From assembly GCA_030407315.1 (NCBI GenBank), contig JALQPE010002205.1, forward strand, positions 1 through 64,000: 64,000 nucleotides of DNA, in the 5' to 3' direction. Under the pieces are notes generated by a model. The model did not search any database, had not been told where the DNA came from, and worked only from the letters and a program-made list of their open reading frames with translations. The position numbers and the translations under genes are program-made. The stretch is from Asparagopsis taxiformis. Taxonomy: Eukaryota; Rhodophyta; Florideophyceae; Bonnemaisoniales; Bonnemaisoniaceae. Shown piece by piece: positions 40,927 to 53,521 of this stretch (positions are counted from its first letter, which is position 1; each line of letters opens with the position of its first letter).

Positions 40927-42009
40927 GGACATAGGAGAGGGGGTTCCCACGCCGAATAGAAGGGAGGTGGGAGTTGATTTTGAGAATGGTAATAAGCGAG
41001 TATGTGTGCGTGCGTGCATGTTAGCGTGTGTGCGTGGGTGTACATGCTTGGACCGATAGTGTATGTGCAGTGGATAGGGGCAGTAGACTACTAGCTGGAG
41101 TAAACTAGACGGAATGAGAATAATGAATGTGAAGTGCAAGACGAAACGGTGATTGGGTGAGTGGTTTGAGTGAATCAATGGAGTGGCTCGGGGTAGGTGG
41201 GTTGGTGGTGAGTAATGGTGAGAGTCGGGACTGATATTGGACAGAGTTGCTCTCAGTATTACTCCCTTGGTCAATCTACTCTCGGGTCTTGAGAAATTGC
41301 TAAATTAGTTGAATGTGGAGGATACAGCAAATTGGGGTCGAAGAGGGAGGCAGAAGATGTGACATGAGGACGGTAGGTTTGTTCACTTCCGCCATATATA
41401 CGAGTATTTATGCCAATACGAAACGCTGTATCCTCTGTATGTGCCTTCGGTCACTATGTTTTTTAGGTATTCTGGAGGCGTCAACCTAGCTCGATTCAAG
41501 TCAAGGTGAAATCATTCGCCAGAATGATGTGATGATTCTGCTTCATCTGACCTCATGAACAGATGGTTATATTTCACACGGAGTATCTGCTGTATAACTT
41601 TTCATGACTTTGCAGTACTTTGCAATGCGATGCAATGCGATGGAAACAAGGCATTTGGGTGAGAGATAGCAGCAGATTTATATCTCGAAGAACGGGGCAT
41701 TACTGAAGAATGACTGGTGAGAGCGAGGTAGGATGATTGTCGCAAGGATTGTTGTTCTTGGTGAAACGTTGTTTACTGTAATGCAATGTATAGTGATTTG
41801 GTTGAGCGTCAGTAGATGTACACACAAGTTGAGCTAGCCAGGCAGCTGTCTTGAGCTAGAATAGTATAATGGAGTGGAGCCAACAAAATTGGTTGCGGTC
41901 ACCGACCCATTGACTTGGGTAGGTGACCAACAGAGTAGAGTCATCATGTCACAACAGTTAGTCTTGTGCTCTAGAAATGCACCTCTGAAACTATCAATCC
42001 ATGCCGTGT

Positions 42010-42522
42010 TTACACAGGAACAGTGCCCGGATCAGCAGAGTTGAAGACAGACAGGAACACACAGTCCGTCTTGCTGATGCACTCCGTTTCATGAACCAAG
42101 CCCTGCGGGAACACAGTAGATTCGCCTGCTCGAATAACATTGGTCACCGTTCTGACCTCACCGAGACCCTCGAATCGGAACGAAATGCGGAATGTGCCCT
42201 GGAGGGCATTGAGCGTCTCGGTAGCGCGAGGGTGGTAGTGGGGAATAAACGGCTGGCCAGCTTTGAGGAACACACGGACAATGGTGGACTGGACGTCGGT
42301 GGCAGCGAGGGCGGGGAAGTTATTGAGATCTGCAATGGAAACCTTGAAGTTGGGGGTGTTGACCTGGGTAGCGCGGGAGAACTGGATGCGGAAGTCACGG
42401 TTTCTTAGGCCAGAGCGCACAGCCGAGGCAGTGTCGAGGCCCAGACTGGGAATCGAGGCGAGGGAGAGGGAGATGAGGCAGGAAAGCAGGGCGAGGAGGG
42501 AGAGTGTGTTGAAGCGAGCCAT
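42010..42522 (-). CDS. Secreted germin-like cupin, copy 4
   Basis: Intact and identical in protein to the other cupin copies. Confidence 0.85.
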   Translation of the reverse strand: MARFNTLSLLALLSCLISLSLASIPSLGLDTASAVRSGLRNRDFRIQFSRATQVNTPNFKVSIADLNNFPALAATDVQSTIVRVFLKAGQPFIPHYHPRATETLNALQGTFRISFRFEGLGEVRTVTNVIRAGESTVFPQGLVHETECISKTDCVFLSVFNSADPGTVPV

Positions 42523-45405
42523 TGGAGCGGAGTGCAACGGGATGAGGAAGATGTGTTGGGGATGAGCGGGTGGATGGATGGCTGAATGCTGTAGTTGGAT
42601 GGTATGGTGATGACAGAAGTGTGCAGAGAGTGTTGGTGTTGCGTTTAAATGCTCGGGGAACGAAGGAATGATAGGAGGTAGGACAGGAGGAGGACCGTGG
42701 AACAAGGAGCGGGGGTTTGTGTGAGTCTAATGCAGTGAATTGATCGTGATCGGTGCATCACGGCAGGGTCGGTGCAGAGATGGGAGAGGCCATGAATTGC
42801 GTCGCTGTAGGAACCCAATGATGTCACGTCAATGACGCGCTGGTTCGGTTAACGGACTAACGCAGGTTTGGTTGGTGTCATCAACCAAAAGCTCACCAAG
42901 TTGGTGAGCTATTTCGGACTGGCACTCGCCAGAGAGGCACGGTGCGGAGAGGAGCACGCACGCACCGTGACGTTCATAATGGACCGAGCGGTGCCGCTTC
43001 GGCAGATGGTCCTTTTCGATGACCGGTTCATTTTTCTTCAAAATTTCAAGAACTGTATGAGTCCTTGCTTCATAGAACACGTAATGGAATTTCATTCCAC
43101 CCACGTCATTGCCCCGGTACGTTTGGCGTCCCGCATCTTCACTGTAACATCCGGACAGTAACGCAGTAACGTACTGCATAGCATGGTCCTCTGGAGTAGC
43201 TGATCGACGTGATTTGGTGATGATGGAGATAAGGTTTGCAATCAGAGATGCGCGAAATAGGATTTCGGTAAACCCCAGAGGTTTGGGAAAATGCTGCAGG
43301 AAACCGACGACTGGTATCGACAACAAGTGACAAGCAGTCGAGCTCTTCCAAGGCTATTGTCAGTATCAATGAGGACAATACCCAATGGCGCTGTGCCTAC
43401 ATATGTGCCGATGCCGGAACATTCTAGGTCTGTGTACTTCAAATCCCCATCTCCAACAAGTTTTCGCAATCAATTTGAGCATGGCTGGATCGATCAGCTC
43501 CTGTAACCGTCGCCAATTGTGAACTAGTAGCAGTATTCCATTATGATGTATGTGTATGACAGGTGAGTTTGATTTGTAGAAATGAGTGTTATTAACGGTT
43601 TAGACTGGGGATACGTGCATGCTCAAACAGGGAAGTAAATGGATTCGGGGGAGATGTAGCGCAGAGAATGCTGAGATAGGCCAGGCTGCGGTGATACTAA
43701 CAGCGTTTTGGTGATAAATAGAAACGAATAGACTTCAATGTGATGTGAATCACGCTACCTCACGCACGATTTCACCAGTTTGATAACGCTGATGTGCTTT
43801 AGGATAGGCGTCGCTGGAGAACTTGATATCGGTGACATGAGAGGTTCTGCGAGAAATCATTGTTGACTATCCGAATTTGCAATTTGCAGGCGGATTGATT
43901 CTGGGATGGGCGATAAGCTCAGTGCCTCAGCTGCTCTGAGATCAATGGGATGCAATGGAGTAATCGAAGTGGAGCAATATGAATGGGAGAGAAGGCAGCC
44001 TTGAAACATTGCACTGGAATATGGAATCACTCTCGCCAAGTGTGTGCAGTCGAAAAATTGGATTAGATGCAACTTGGTAAAGCATGCCTCCTGGGTGTCT
44101 GATTCAAGCAGACAGATTGTGCAGCGTCGAGGTATAGCAGACATGTGCAAAGTAATGTAGGACAGCGGTCCAGCAGTTTGGAGGAGGCACACAGCCAGCG
44201 GCGGGTGGATCCAATTTAATTTTAAAAGTCAAATGACGAAAAGTTGAATCACCAGTGGCGATGTGCTCATAGAAAAGGGAATGAAAAGATCCCGATGGAA
44301 GAGTACAGGAGTATGACAAGTGGATGAAGGAAATGTGAGATCAGGTCGTAGTCCCATTTCATTGGGTGATGGATACATGATTTTTCATATTTCTTCCAGA
44401 AATCGGAAATGATTGGCTTACAGGCACTTGCGGACACCTTCCCTTGCGAATATTGCTGGAGAGTGAGATTGGGCACATCGTTAGATAGGCTACTGCACTC
44501 TACTACAAGCTGTGGACTCCTCATACGGGCATTTCTACCTCTTATTACAGCCTCCGGGAACGACACTCCAGACAGCTGTTTCTCGACACCGAGTCCAGTG
44601 CCCTACTTACGCGACCGCATCTTCAAGAAGCGGTACGTGCAACGCAAACGGTTACCTCCTGTCTCTGCGGCGAGGGAGGCACGTCCACGTTTATACGTAT
44701 GAGTCTACCGATGTAATTACGTATGATGGTCTTTGACAGTGCGACACGGCCAGAAACAATCCCAGTTCGAATATTTATTTCTCCTATTAATCAACACAAC
44801 AAGATGTCCATCGGCACACGTGTGCAACATTTCACGCACACATCATCTCACTGCCCTTAATGATCAAACGATCTATAATTTTATTTCTCCCCAACACACT
44901 CACGACCAATCTCCAGTTTCTCCACCAGTCCTCTAACGTGCCACGCACACGCAGTCATTCTACCAGTCGCTGAGCTGATGGACCGCGGCTGTGGCTGTGG
45001 CTGTTTCAACCACCCAATCAACCTTTGCATCCATGAACGATGTATTCGTGGTCCTCTGCGCGAGGACAACCGACTCATCGATATGGTGATGGGCGTAACA
45101 AACTCAGCGAACGACCGATCAGTTGAGCCAGTGAGGGGGCTAGTGAACGAATGAAGACAATTTGGAGCGAGCGCAACCTTACGTGCGCATGACGTGGTAG
45201 TAGTGTGGGCGAGATACTAGCTGGGTTGTGTATATAAGGAAGCTGGGAGTGTCGGTGTCCACATCAATTCGGCGGTCACACTCATATTTCTTGTTGCTGA
45301 TCAAGTGCTCTTCCTTAGTCAACTGGGTTGCTCGGTTTGTTCGTTTATCTGTTCGTTTGTTTGTTTGTTTGTTTGTCCAGTTTTCGTTGTTGTTGTGTTG
45401 GAATA

Positions 45406-46104
45406 ATGTTTTCTCGCATGATTTGTTCTGTGTTTGTGGCGGCTGTGCTGGTGGCAGGTTCTGCTGCGATCGAGGATCTTCCGTTCCCTGGATGTCGGGG
45501 ATCTGCGAAATACAAGGTGACATTCTTCAACCTGCTGACCGCGGAGAATTTCGGGGATCTGATCCCGTCCGATGGGCTGGTGTACTCGCCGCTGGCTGCG
45601 TTTTCGCACTCGAACCGACAATCGTTTTTCACGATACGCGGATTTGCGAACGGACCTGTTGAGCAGGTGGCGGAGACTGGAGTGAACACCCGAATTATCC
45701 GACTGGGACGACGTTTGCGACGACAGAGGCGTGGCGTTTTGTCTGTCGTGGATGCGGGTGCAGTGACGATGCCTGGCAAATCGACTAGCGTGATTCTGAG
45801 GGTGGATTGTGCGCATCCGTTTGTGACAGTGCTGGGAATGATTGCGCCGTCTCCGGACTGGATTGTGCAGATTAACAATCGTAATTTGTTTGATGTGTCT
45901 CGGGGGCGATTTGTGAGGCGGATGGCTGGAGATTTGATTGCGTACGACAGTGGAGTGGACGATGGGCGTGAGTTTACGCCGCCGCTTGATTTGTCGCTGG
46001 ACCTCCCGACGGTGCCGCAGAAGAACATTGCTCCGTTGGTGGAGGACGAGACGGACCGGTTTGAGGGGCGTAATGTTGGTCGGTACACGATTGAGAGGAT
46101 CTGA
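45406..46104 (+). CDS. Secreted spondin-domain protein, copy 5
   Basis: Protein identical to copy 3. The unit's 3' intergenic region carries the only indels noticed in the array (near 46447 and 46640). Confidence 0.85.
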   Translation: MFSRMICSVFVAAVLVAGSAAIEDLPFPGCRGSAKYKVTFFNLLTAENFGDLIPSDGLVYSPLAAFSHSNRQSFFTIRGFANGPVEQVAETGVNTRIIRLGRRLRRQRRGVLSVVDAGAVTMPGKSTSVILRVDCAHPFVTVLGMIAPSPDWIVQINNRNLFDVSRGRFVRRMAGDLIAYDSGVDDGREFTPPLDLSLDLPTVPQKNIAPLVEDETDRFEGRNVGRYTIERI

Positions 46105-47187
46105 GGACATAGGAGAGGGGGTTCCCACGCCGAATAGAAGGGAGGTGGGAGTTGATTTTGAGAATGGTAATAAGCGAGTATGTGTGCGTGCGTGCATGTT
46201 AGCGTGTGTGCGTGGGTGTACATGCTTGGACCGATAGTGTATGTGCAGTGGATAGGGGCAGTAGACTACTAGCTGGAGTAAACTAGACGGAATGAGAATA
46301 ATGAATGTGAAGTGCAAGACGAAACGGTGATTGGGTGAGTGGTTTGAGTGAATCAATGGAGTGGCTCGGGGTAGGTGGGTTGGTGGTGAGTAATGGTGAG
46401 AGTCGGGACTGATATTGGACAGAGTTGCTCTCAGTATTACTCCCTTGTCAATCTACTCTCGGGTCTTGAGAAATTGCTAAATTAGTTGAATGTGGAGGAT
46501 ACAGCAAATTGGGGTCGAAGAGGGAGGCAGAAGATGTGACATGAGGACGGTAGGTTTGTTCACTTCCGCCATATATACGAGTATTTATGCCAATACGAAA
46601 CGCTGTATCCTCTGTATGTGCCTTCGGTCACTATGTTTTTTTAGGTATTCTGGAGGCGTCAACCTAGCTCGATTCAAGTCAAGGTGAAATCATTCGCCAG
46701 AATGATGTGATGATTCTGCTTCATCTGACCTCATGAACAGATGGTTATATTTCACACGGAGTATCTGCTGTATAACTTTTCATGACTTTGCAGTACTTTG
46801 CAATGCGATGCAATGCGATGGAAACAAGGCATTTGGGTGAGAGATAGCAGCAGATTTATATCTCGAAGAACGGGGCATTACTGAAGAATGACTGGTGAGA
46901 GCGAGGTAGGATGATTGTCGCAAGGATTGTTGTTCTTGGTGAAACGTTGTTTACTGTAATGCAATGTATAGTGATTTGGTTGAGCGTCAGTAGATGTACA
47001 CACAAGTTGAGCTAGCCAGGCAGCTGTCTTGAGCTAGAATAGTATAATGGAGTGGAGCCAACAAAATTGGTTGCGGTCACCGACCCATTGACTTGGGTAG
47101 GTGACCAACAGAGTAGAGTCATCATGTCACAACAGTTAGTCTTGTGCTCTAGAAATGCACCTCTGAAACTATCAATCCATGCCGTGT

Positions 47188-47700
47188 TTACACAGGAACA
47201 GTGCCCGGATCAGCAGAGTTGAAGACAGACAGGAACACACAGTCCGTCTTGCTGATGCACTCCGTTTCATGAACCAAGCCCTGCGGGAACACAGTAGATT
47301 CGCCTGCTCGAATAACATTGGTCACCGTTCTGACCTCACCGAGACCCTCGAATCGGAACGAAATGCGGAATGTGCCCTGGAGGGCATTGAGCGTCTCGGT
47401 AGCGCGAGGGTGGTAGTGGGGAATAAACGGCTGGCCAGCTTTGAGGAACACACGGACAATGGTGGACTGGACGTCGGTGGCAGCGAGGGCGGGGAAGTTA
47501 TTGAGATCTGCAATGGAAACCTTGAAGTTGGGGGTGTTGACCTGGGTAGCGCGGGAGAACTGGATGCGGAAGTCACGGTTTCTTAGGCCAGAGCGCACAG
47601 CCGAGGCAGTGTCGAGGCCCAGACTGGGAATCGAGGCGAGGGAGAGGGAGATGAGGCAGGAAAGCAGGGCGAGGAGGGAGAGTGTGTTGAAGCGAGCCAT
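47188..47700 (-). CDS. Secreted germin-like cupin, copy 5
   Basis: Intact and identical in protein to the others; the last cupin gene of the array. Confidence 0.85.
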   Translation of the reverse strand: MARFNTLSLLALLSCLISLSLASIPSLGLDTASAVRSGLRNRDFRIQFSRATQVNTPNFKVSIADLNNFPALAATDVQSTIVRVFLKAGQPFIPHYHPRATETLNALQGTFRISFRFEGLGEVRTVTNVIRAGESTVFPQGLVHETECISKTDCVFLSVFNSADPGTVPV

Positions 47701-50583
47701 TGGAGCGGAGTGCAACGGGATGAGGAAGATGTGTTGGGGATGAGCGGGTGGATGGATGGCTGAATGCTGTAGTTGGATGGTATGGTGATGACAGAAGTGT
47801 GCAGAGAGTGTTGGTGTTGCGTTTAAATGCTCGGGGAACGAAGGAATGATAGGAGGTAGGACAGGAGGAGGACCGTGGAACAAGGAGCGGGGGTTTGTGT
47901 GAGTCTAATGCAGTGAATTGATCGTGATCGGTGCATCACGGCAGGGTCGGTGCAGAGATGGGAGAGGCCATGAATTGCGTCGCTGTAGGAACCCAATGAT
48001 GTCACGTCAATGACGCGCTGGTTCGGTTAACGGACTAACGCAGGTTTGGTTGGTGTCATCAACCAAAAGCTCACCAAGTTGGTGAGCTATTTCGGACTGG
48101 CACTCGCCAGAGAGGCACGGTGCGGAGAGGAGCACGCACGCACCGTGACGTTCATAATGGACCGAGCGGTGCCGCTTCGGCAGATGGTCCTTTTCGATGA
48201 CCGGTTCATTTTTCTTCAAAATTTCAAGAACTGTATGAGTCCTTGCTTCATAGAACACGTAATGGAATTTCATTCCACCCACGTCATTGCCCCGGTACGT
48301 TTGGCGTCCCGCATCTTCACTGTAACATCCGGACAGTAACGCAGTAACGTACTGCATAGCATGGTCCTCTGGAGTAGCTGATCGACGTGATTTGGTGATG
48401 ATGGAGATAAGGTTTGCAATCAGAGATGCGCGAAATAGGATTTCGGTAAACCCCAGAGGTTTGGGAAAATGCTGCAGGAAACCGACGACTGGTATCGACA
48501 ACAAGTGACAAGCAGTCGAGCTCTTCCAAGGCTATTGTCAGTATCAATGAGGACAATACCCAATGGCGCTGTGCCTACATATGTGCCGATGCCGGAACAT
48601 TCTAGGTCTGTGTACTTCAAATCCCCATCTCCAACAAGTTTTCGCAATCAATTTGAGCATGGCTGGATCGATCAGCTCCTGTAACCGTCGCCAATTGTGA
48701 ACTAGTAGCAGTATTCCATTATGATGTATGTGTATGACAGGTGAGTTTGATTTGTAGAAATGAGTGTTATTAACGGTTTAGACTGGGGATACGTGCATGC
48801 TCAAACAGGGAAGTAAATGGATTCGGGGGAGATGTAGCGCAGAGAATGCTGAGATAGGCCAGGCTGCGGTGATACTAACAGCGTTTTGGTGATAAATAGA
48901 AACGAATAGACTTCAATGTGATGTGAATCACGCTACCTCACGCACGATTTCACCAGTTTGATAACGCTGATGTGCTTTAGGATAGGCGTCGCTGGAGAAC
49001 TTGATATCGGTGACATGAGAGGTTCTGCGAGAAATCATTGTTGACTATCCGAATTTGCAATTTGCAGGCGGATTGATTCTGGGATGGGCGATAAGCTCAG
49101 TGCCTCAGCTGCTCTGAGATCAATGGGATGCAATGGAGTAATCGAAGTGGAGCAATATGAATGGGAGAGAAGGCAGCCTTGAAACATTGCACTGGAATAT
49201 GGAATCACTCTCGCCAAGTGTGTGCAGTCGAAAAATTGGATTAGATGCAACTTGGTAAAGCATGCCTCCTGGGTGTCTGATTCAAGCAGACAGATTGTGC
49301 AGCGTCGAGGTATAGCAGACATGTGCAAAGTAATGTAGGACAGCGGTCCAGCAGTTTGGAGGAGGCACACAGCCAGCGGCGGGTGGATCCAATTTAATTT
49401 TAAAAGTCAAATGACGAAAAGTTGAATCACCAGTGGCGATGTGCTCATAGAAAAGGGAATGAAAAGATCCCGATGGAAGAGTACAGGAGTATGACAAGTG
49501 GATGAAGGAAATGTGAGATCAGGTCGTAGTCCCATTTCATTGGGTGATGGATACATGATTTTTCATATTTCTTCCAGAAATCGGAAATGATTGGCTTACA
49601 GGCACTTGCGGACACCTTCCCTTGCGAATATTGCTGGAGAGTGAGATTGGGCACATCGTTAGATAGGCTACTGCACTCTACTACAAGCTGTGGACTCCTC
49701 ATACGGGCATTTCTACCTCTTATTACAGCCTCCGGGAACGACACTCCAGACAGCTGTTTCTCGACACCGAGTCCAGTGCCCTACTTACGCGACCGCATCT
49801 TCAAGAAGCGGTACGTGCAACGCAAACGGTTACCTCCTGTCTCTGCGGCGAGGGAGGCACGTCCACGTTTATACGTATGAGTCTACCGATGTAATTACGT
49901 ATGATGGTCTTTGACAGTGCGACACGGCCAGAAACAATCCCAGTTCGAATATTTATTTCTCCTATTAATCAACACAACAAGATGTCCATCGGCACACGTG
50001 TGCAACATTTCACGCACACATCATCTCACTGCCCTTAATGATCAAACGATCTATAATTTTATTTCTCCCCAACACACTCACGACCAATCTCCAGTTTCTC
50101 CACCAGTCCTCTAACGTGCCACGCACACGCAGTCATTCTACCAGTCGCTGAGCTGATGGACCGCGGCTGTGGCTGTGGCTGTTTCAACCACCCAATCAAC
50201 CTTTGCATCCATGAACGATGTATTCGTGGTCCTCTGCGCGAGGACAACCGACTCATCGATATGGTGATGGGCGTAACAAACTCAGCGAACGACCGATCAG
50301 TTGAGCCAGTGAGGGGGCTAGTGAACGAATGAAGACAATTTGGAGCGAGCGCAACCTTACGTGCGCATGACGTGGTAGTAGTGTGGGCGAGATACTAGCT
50401 GGGTTGTGTATATAAGGAAGCTGGGAGTGTCGGTGTCCACATCAATTCGGCGGTCACACTCATATTTCTTGTTGCTGATCAAGTGCTCTTCCTTAGTCAA
50501 CTGGGTTGCTCGGTTTGTTCGTTTATCTGTTCGTTTGTTTGTTTGTTTGTTTGTCCAGTTTTCGTTGTTGTTGTGTTGGAATA

Positions 50584-51282
50584 ATGTTTTCTCGCATGAT
50601 TTGTTCTGTGTTTGTGGCGGCTGTGCTGGTGGCAGGTTCTGCTGCGATCGAGGATCTTCCGTTCCCTGGATGTCGGGGATCTGCGAAATACAAGGTGACA
50701 TTCTTCAACCTGCTGACCGCGGAGAATTTCGGGGATCTGATCCCGTCCGATGGGCTGGTGTACTCGCCGCTGGCTGCGTTTTCGCACTCGAACCGACAAT
50801 CGTTTTTCACGATACGCGGATTTGCGAACGGACCTGTTGAGCAGGTGGCGGAGACTGGAGTGAACACCCGAATTATCCGACTGGGACGACGTTTGCGACG
50901 ACAGAGGCGTGGCGTTTTGTCTGTCGTGGATGCGGGTGCAGTGACGATGCCTGGCAAATCGACTAGCGTGATTCTGAGGGTGGATTGTGCGCATCCGTTT
51001 GTGACAGTGCTGGGAATGATTGCGCCGTCTCCGGACTGGATTGTGCAGATTAACAATCGTAATTTGTTTGATGTGTCTCGGGGGCGATTTGTGAGGCGGA
51101 TGGCTGGAGATTTGATTGCGTACGACAGTGGAGTGGACGATGGGCGTGAGTTTACGCCGCCGCTTGATTTGTCGCTGGACCTCCCGACGGTGCCGCAGAA
51201 GAACATTGCTCCGTTGGTGGAGGACGAGACGGACCGGTTTGAGGGGCGTAATGTTGGTCGGTACACGATTGAGAGGATCTGA
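50584..51282 (+). CDS. Secreted spondin-domain protein, copy 6
   Basis: Protein identical to copy 3. Its unit is truncated at 51557, so it has no convergent cupin partner; a Copia element and older repeats follow. Confidence 0.85.
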   Translation: MFSRMICSVFVAAVLVAGSAAIEDLPFPGCRGSAKYKVTFFNLLTAENFGDLIPSDGLVYSPLAAFSHSNRQSFFTIRGFANGPVEQVAETGVNTRIIRLGRRLRRQRRGVLSVVDAGAVTMPGKSTSVILRVDCAHPFVTVLGMIAPSPDWIVQINNRNLFDVSRGRFVRRMAGDLIAYDSGVDDGREFTPPLDLSLDLPTVPQKNIAPLVEDETDRFEGRNVGRYTIERI

Positions 51283-51557
51283 GGACATAGGAGAGGGGGT
51301 TCCCACGCCGAATAGAAGGGAGGTGGGAGTTGATTTTGAGAATGGTAATAAGCGAGTATGTGTGCGTGCGTGCATGTTAGCGTGTGTGCGTGGGTGTACA
51401 TGCTTGGACCGATAGTGTATGTGCAGTGGATAGGGGCAGTAGACTACTAGCTGGAGTAAACTAGACGGAATGAGAATAATGAATGTGAAGTGCAAGACGA
51501 AACGGTGATTGGGTGAGTGGCTTGAGTGAATCAATGGAGTGGCTCGGGGTAGGTGGG

Positions 51558-51663
51558 TAATGATAAGCAGTGGTGAGTGGTGGCGAAAGATATGACATGG
51601 GACAGTAGGTTTGTTCATGCAAATCGTATCACTAGACTTCATTCGCCAGAGGATATTTACATA
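51558..51663. other. Diverged edge of the array
   Basis: Short blocks such as GACAGTAGGTTTGTTCA and CATTCGCCAGA recall 31010-31170 of the unit but with deletions. It looks like a decayed, older unit end. Confidence 0.5.
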
Positions 51664-51711
51664 TATTAACATCCTTACCACTACCGTTCTCGGCCCAGAA
51701 CACCACTTAAC
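51664..51711 (+). repeat. Left part of a ~180-bp repeat split by the Copia insertion
   Basis: TATTAACATC...CACCACTTAAC matches 56982-57026; its continuation is at 56452-56590, beyond the Copia element. Confidence 0.85.
51707..51711 (+). other. Copia target site duplication, left
   Basis: TTAAC, repeated directly after the 3' LTR at 56452-56456. Confidence 0.8.
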
Positions 51712-51842
51712 TGTCAGGATGCTAATAACAGACAGCCTGTCCCAGAGACCGCCGCCGGTCACAGGACAGAAGATTATACTTAACCACTTAACCAAATGAA
51801 TAAACTGAAGAAGGTACTCGCAAGAGACACAATCTTCTCACA
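51712..51842 (+). repeat. Copia 5' LTR
   Basis: Begins TGTCAGGATG and ends TCTCACA. It differs from the 3' LTR only at its second base. GGTTATCGGCC directly follows and may be the primer-binding site. Confidence 0.85.
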
Positions 51843-51910
51843 GGTTATCGGCCTTAAAGCGCCCACTGCCCACGATCTCATCTCCCTTTTCCTTTTTATC
51901 TTCAACAATC

Positions 51911-52603
51911 ATGGAACGCGCTCACCTCCCTACCCTCGACCTCGACAATTTTCCCATCTGGCTCCGTACCCTCGAAGTTCTCGCATCCGACCTCCACCTC
52001 GACGACCACCTCAATGCATCAACCACCGCACCCACTGACCCCGCCGACTTTACCAATTACAAACGCCAGCAAGATCGGCTATCTCTCATCATCCTTTCCA
52101 GCCTACCCAAAGCCATCACATCCACGCTACCCCCTGAATCCCTCCGACTCCCTCCGCATCTCTTCCTCACCAAAATCCGCAACACAGTTACTGAGCTCTC
52201 AACCATTGACCCAACAATTCTCGAAGCCGAAGCGAGAACCATCACCCTCAACATCGGTGACAGCATCGATGAATACATCACACAACACACGACGATGCGA
52301 AACAGAATGCGAAGCGCAGACTACCCTACTATCTCCAACGAATCCACGACTATACGATTCATGATCCACTGCATACGCAACCACCCAGACTATCAACTTA
52401 CTCACGCCATCTTCTCCCTCAACCCCCCATCAACCATTCACGAATTCACCACTGCCCTGCGCCGTGCGCAAGCACACATCAACACCACAACGAACCCCAC
52501 CAACACCAACTTCCCTCAATCCGCGTTCCCCCTCCCCTCCATCAATCGCAAATACCACCCCGCCAGCCGCACCACAGAAAAATCAGCCCAACGAGCCCAC
52601 TAA
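51911..52603 (+). CDS. Copia Gag, N-terminal part ending in a premature stop
   Basis: 230 residues from the ATG at 51911, helical and of copia Gag type (FPIWLRTLEVLAS, IDEYITQHTTMRNRM). The TAA at 52601-52603 cuts the frame just before the zinc knuckle, which resumes in the same frame at 52616. Either a nonsense mutation or a read-through stop. Confidence 0.75.
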   Translation: MERAHLPTLDLDNFPIWLRTLEVLASDLHLDDHLNASTTAPTDPADFTNYKRQQDRLSLIILSSLPKAITSTLPPESLRLPPHLFLTKIRNTVTELSTIDPTILEAEARTITLNIGDSIDEYITQHTTMRNRMRSADYPTISNESTTIRFMIHCIRNHPDYQLTHAIFSLNPPSTIHEFTTALRRAQAHINTTTNPTNTNFPQSAFPLPSINRKYHPASRTTEKSAQRAH

Positions 52604-53521
52604 GCTACCAAATGGTGCTCATATCACAACTCTTCCACCCATACAAACATGGAATGCCGCGCTCAACGCAACAACAAGTTGGCACCACGTGCCAACATAA
52701 TACACGAACAGCTCCACACAATGGACACACCGCACAGCTACAACGACCCTAATCACCCCGACACAGAGCAAAGTAAGTTTATCCTAGACTCAGGCGCTCA
52801 TCCGTCGCACCTTCGCTCACCTCAGCCCGGTATGCGGCCCACCGAATTCCCCCGCTACACGCACACAGCAACTAACGCCCGCCATCGCATCACGCACCAC
52901 GGTCCATTCAAGGTGAACACGCCACACATCCCTCTGGCAATCACTGACGCTGTCGTCGCACCAGACGTCCAGCACAATCTCGTGTCGGTCAACTCCATCG
53001 CCTCACGCCACGGACCCGTCACATTCACGGACACTGCTGCATACCTCTCCCCCTTTCACAACCCCATCCCCCACCAAATTTCCTCATTCCACAACGGGTT
53101 ATACACCATCCTTAATAAACTACCCCCTCTCCCTCACCCTCAAAACACTTGCAACACAATGAAATCCGGATCCTCCGCCAACACTCGGCCATCAACCACC
53201 CCCTCCAATACTGCCAGCGCTAGCAACGCATCCAGACCGAATGAGCGAACAAGGTCACTACGCAGCACACCTCCCCCTGAAGCGCCATCGCAAAACACGC
53301 GCAGCAAGCGCAAGATAGACTGGTCCCGCCCTTGGCGAAATCCACCAACCAATCCCAAGCAGCGCACTCGCGCCCCGCAAAACCGCCAGCCATATACCGA
53401 ACAACCTACAACCCTCCGAACAGTACGCAAGGCAAACAGACCACCACTCAACCAGACCCCAACCCCCCACACGTTCCGCCAAACCACACGAAGTCCACCA
53501 CAGACCGGCACCAACCACTAA
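52604..53521 (+). CDS. Copia Gag end and protease
   Basis: The same frame as Gag after the stop: the knuckle CSYHNSSTHTNMEC (52616-52657), then FILDSGAHPSH with the protease aspartate at 52787-52789, followed by a long proline/serine-rich linker. The frame ends at 53521; integrase continues in another frame. Confidence 0.7.
   Translation, partial: ATKWCSYHNSSTHTNMECRAQRNNKLAPRANIIHEQLHTMDTPHSYNDPNHPDTEQSKFILDSGAHPSHLRSPQPGMRPTEFPRYTHTATNARHRITHHGPFKVNTPHIPLAITDAVVAPDVQHNLVSVNSIASRHGPVTFTDTAAYLSPFHNPIPHQISSFHNGLYTILNKLPPLPHPQNTCNTMKSGSSANTRPSTTPSNTASASNASRPNERTRSLRSTPPPEAPSQNTRSKRKIDWSRPWRNPPTNPKQRTRAPQNRQPYTEQPTTLRTVRKANRPPLNQTPTPHTFRQTTRSPPQTGTNH

Larger units (their letters stand above)
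29314..51557 (+). repeat. Tandem array of 5,177-5,178-bp units with spondin and cupin genes
   Basis: Head-to-tail copies begin at equivalent positions 29870, 35050 (35047), 40228, 45406 and 50584 within the spondin gene. The first interval is 5,177 bp because a run of four G (about 33298) replaces five G in later units. The last copy breaks off at 51557 after the spondin gene, where the flank becomes a diverged, deleted version of the unit. Units differ by very few bases; one 1-base deletion (~46447) and one insertion (~46640) occur in the same unit. Confidence 0.95.
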
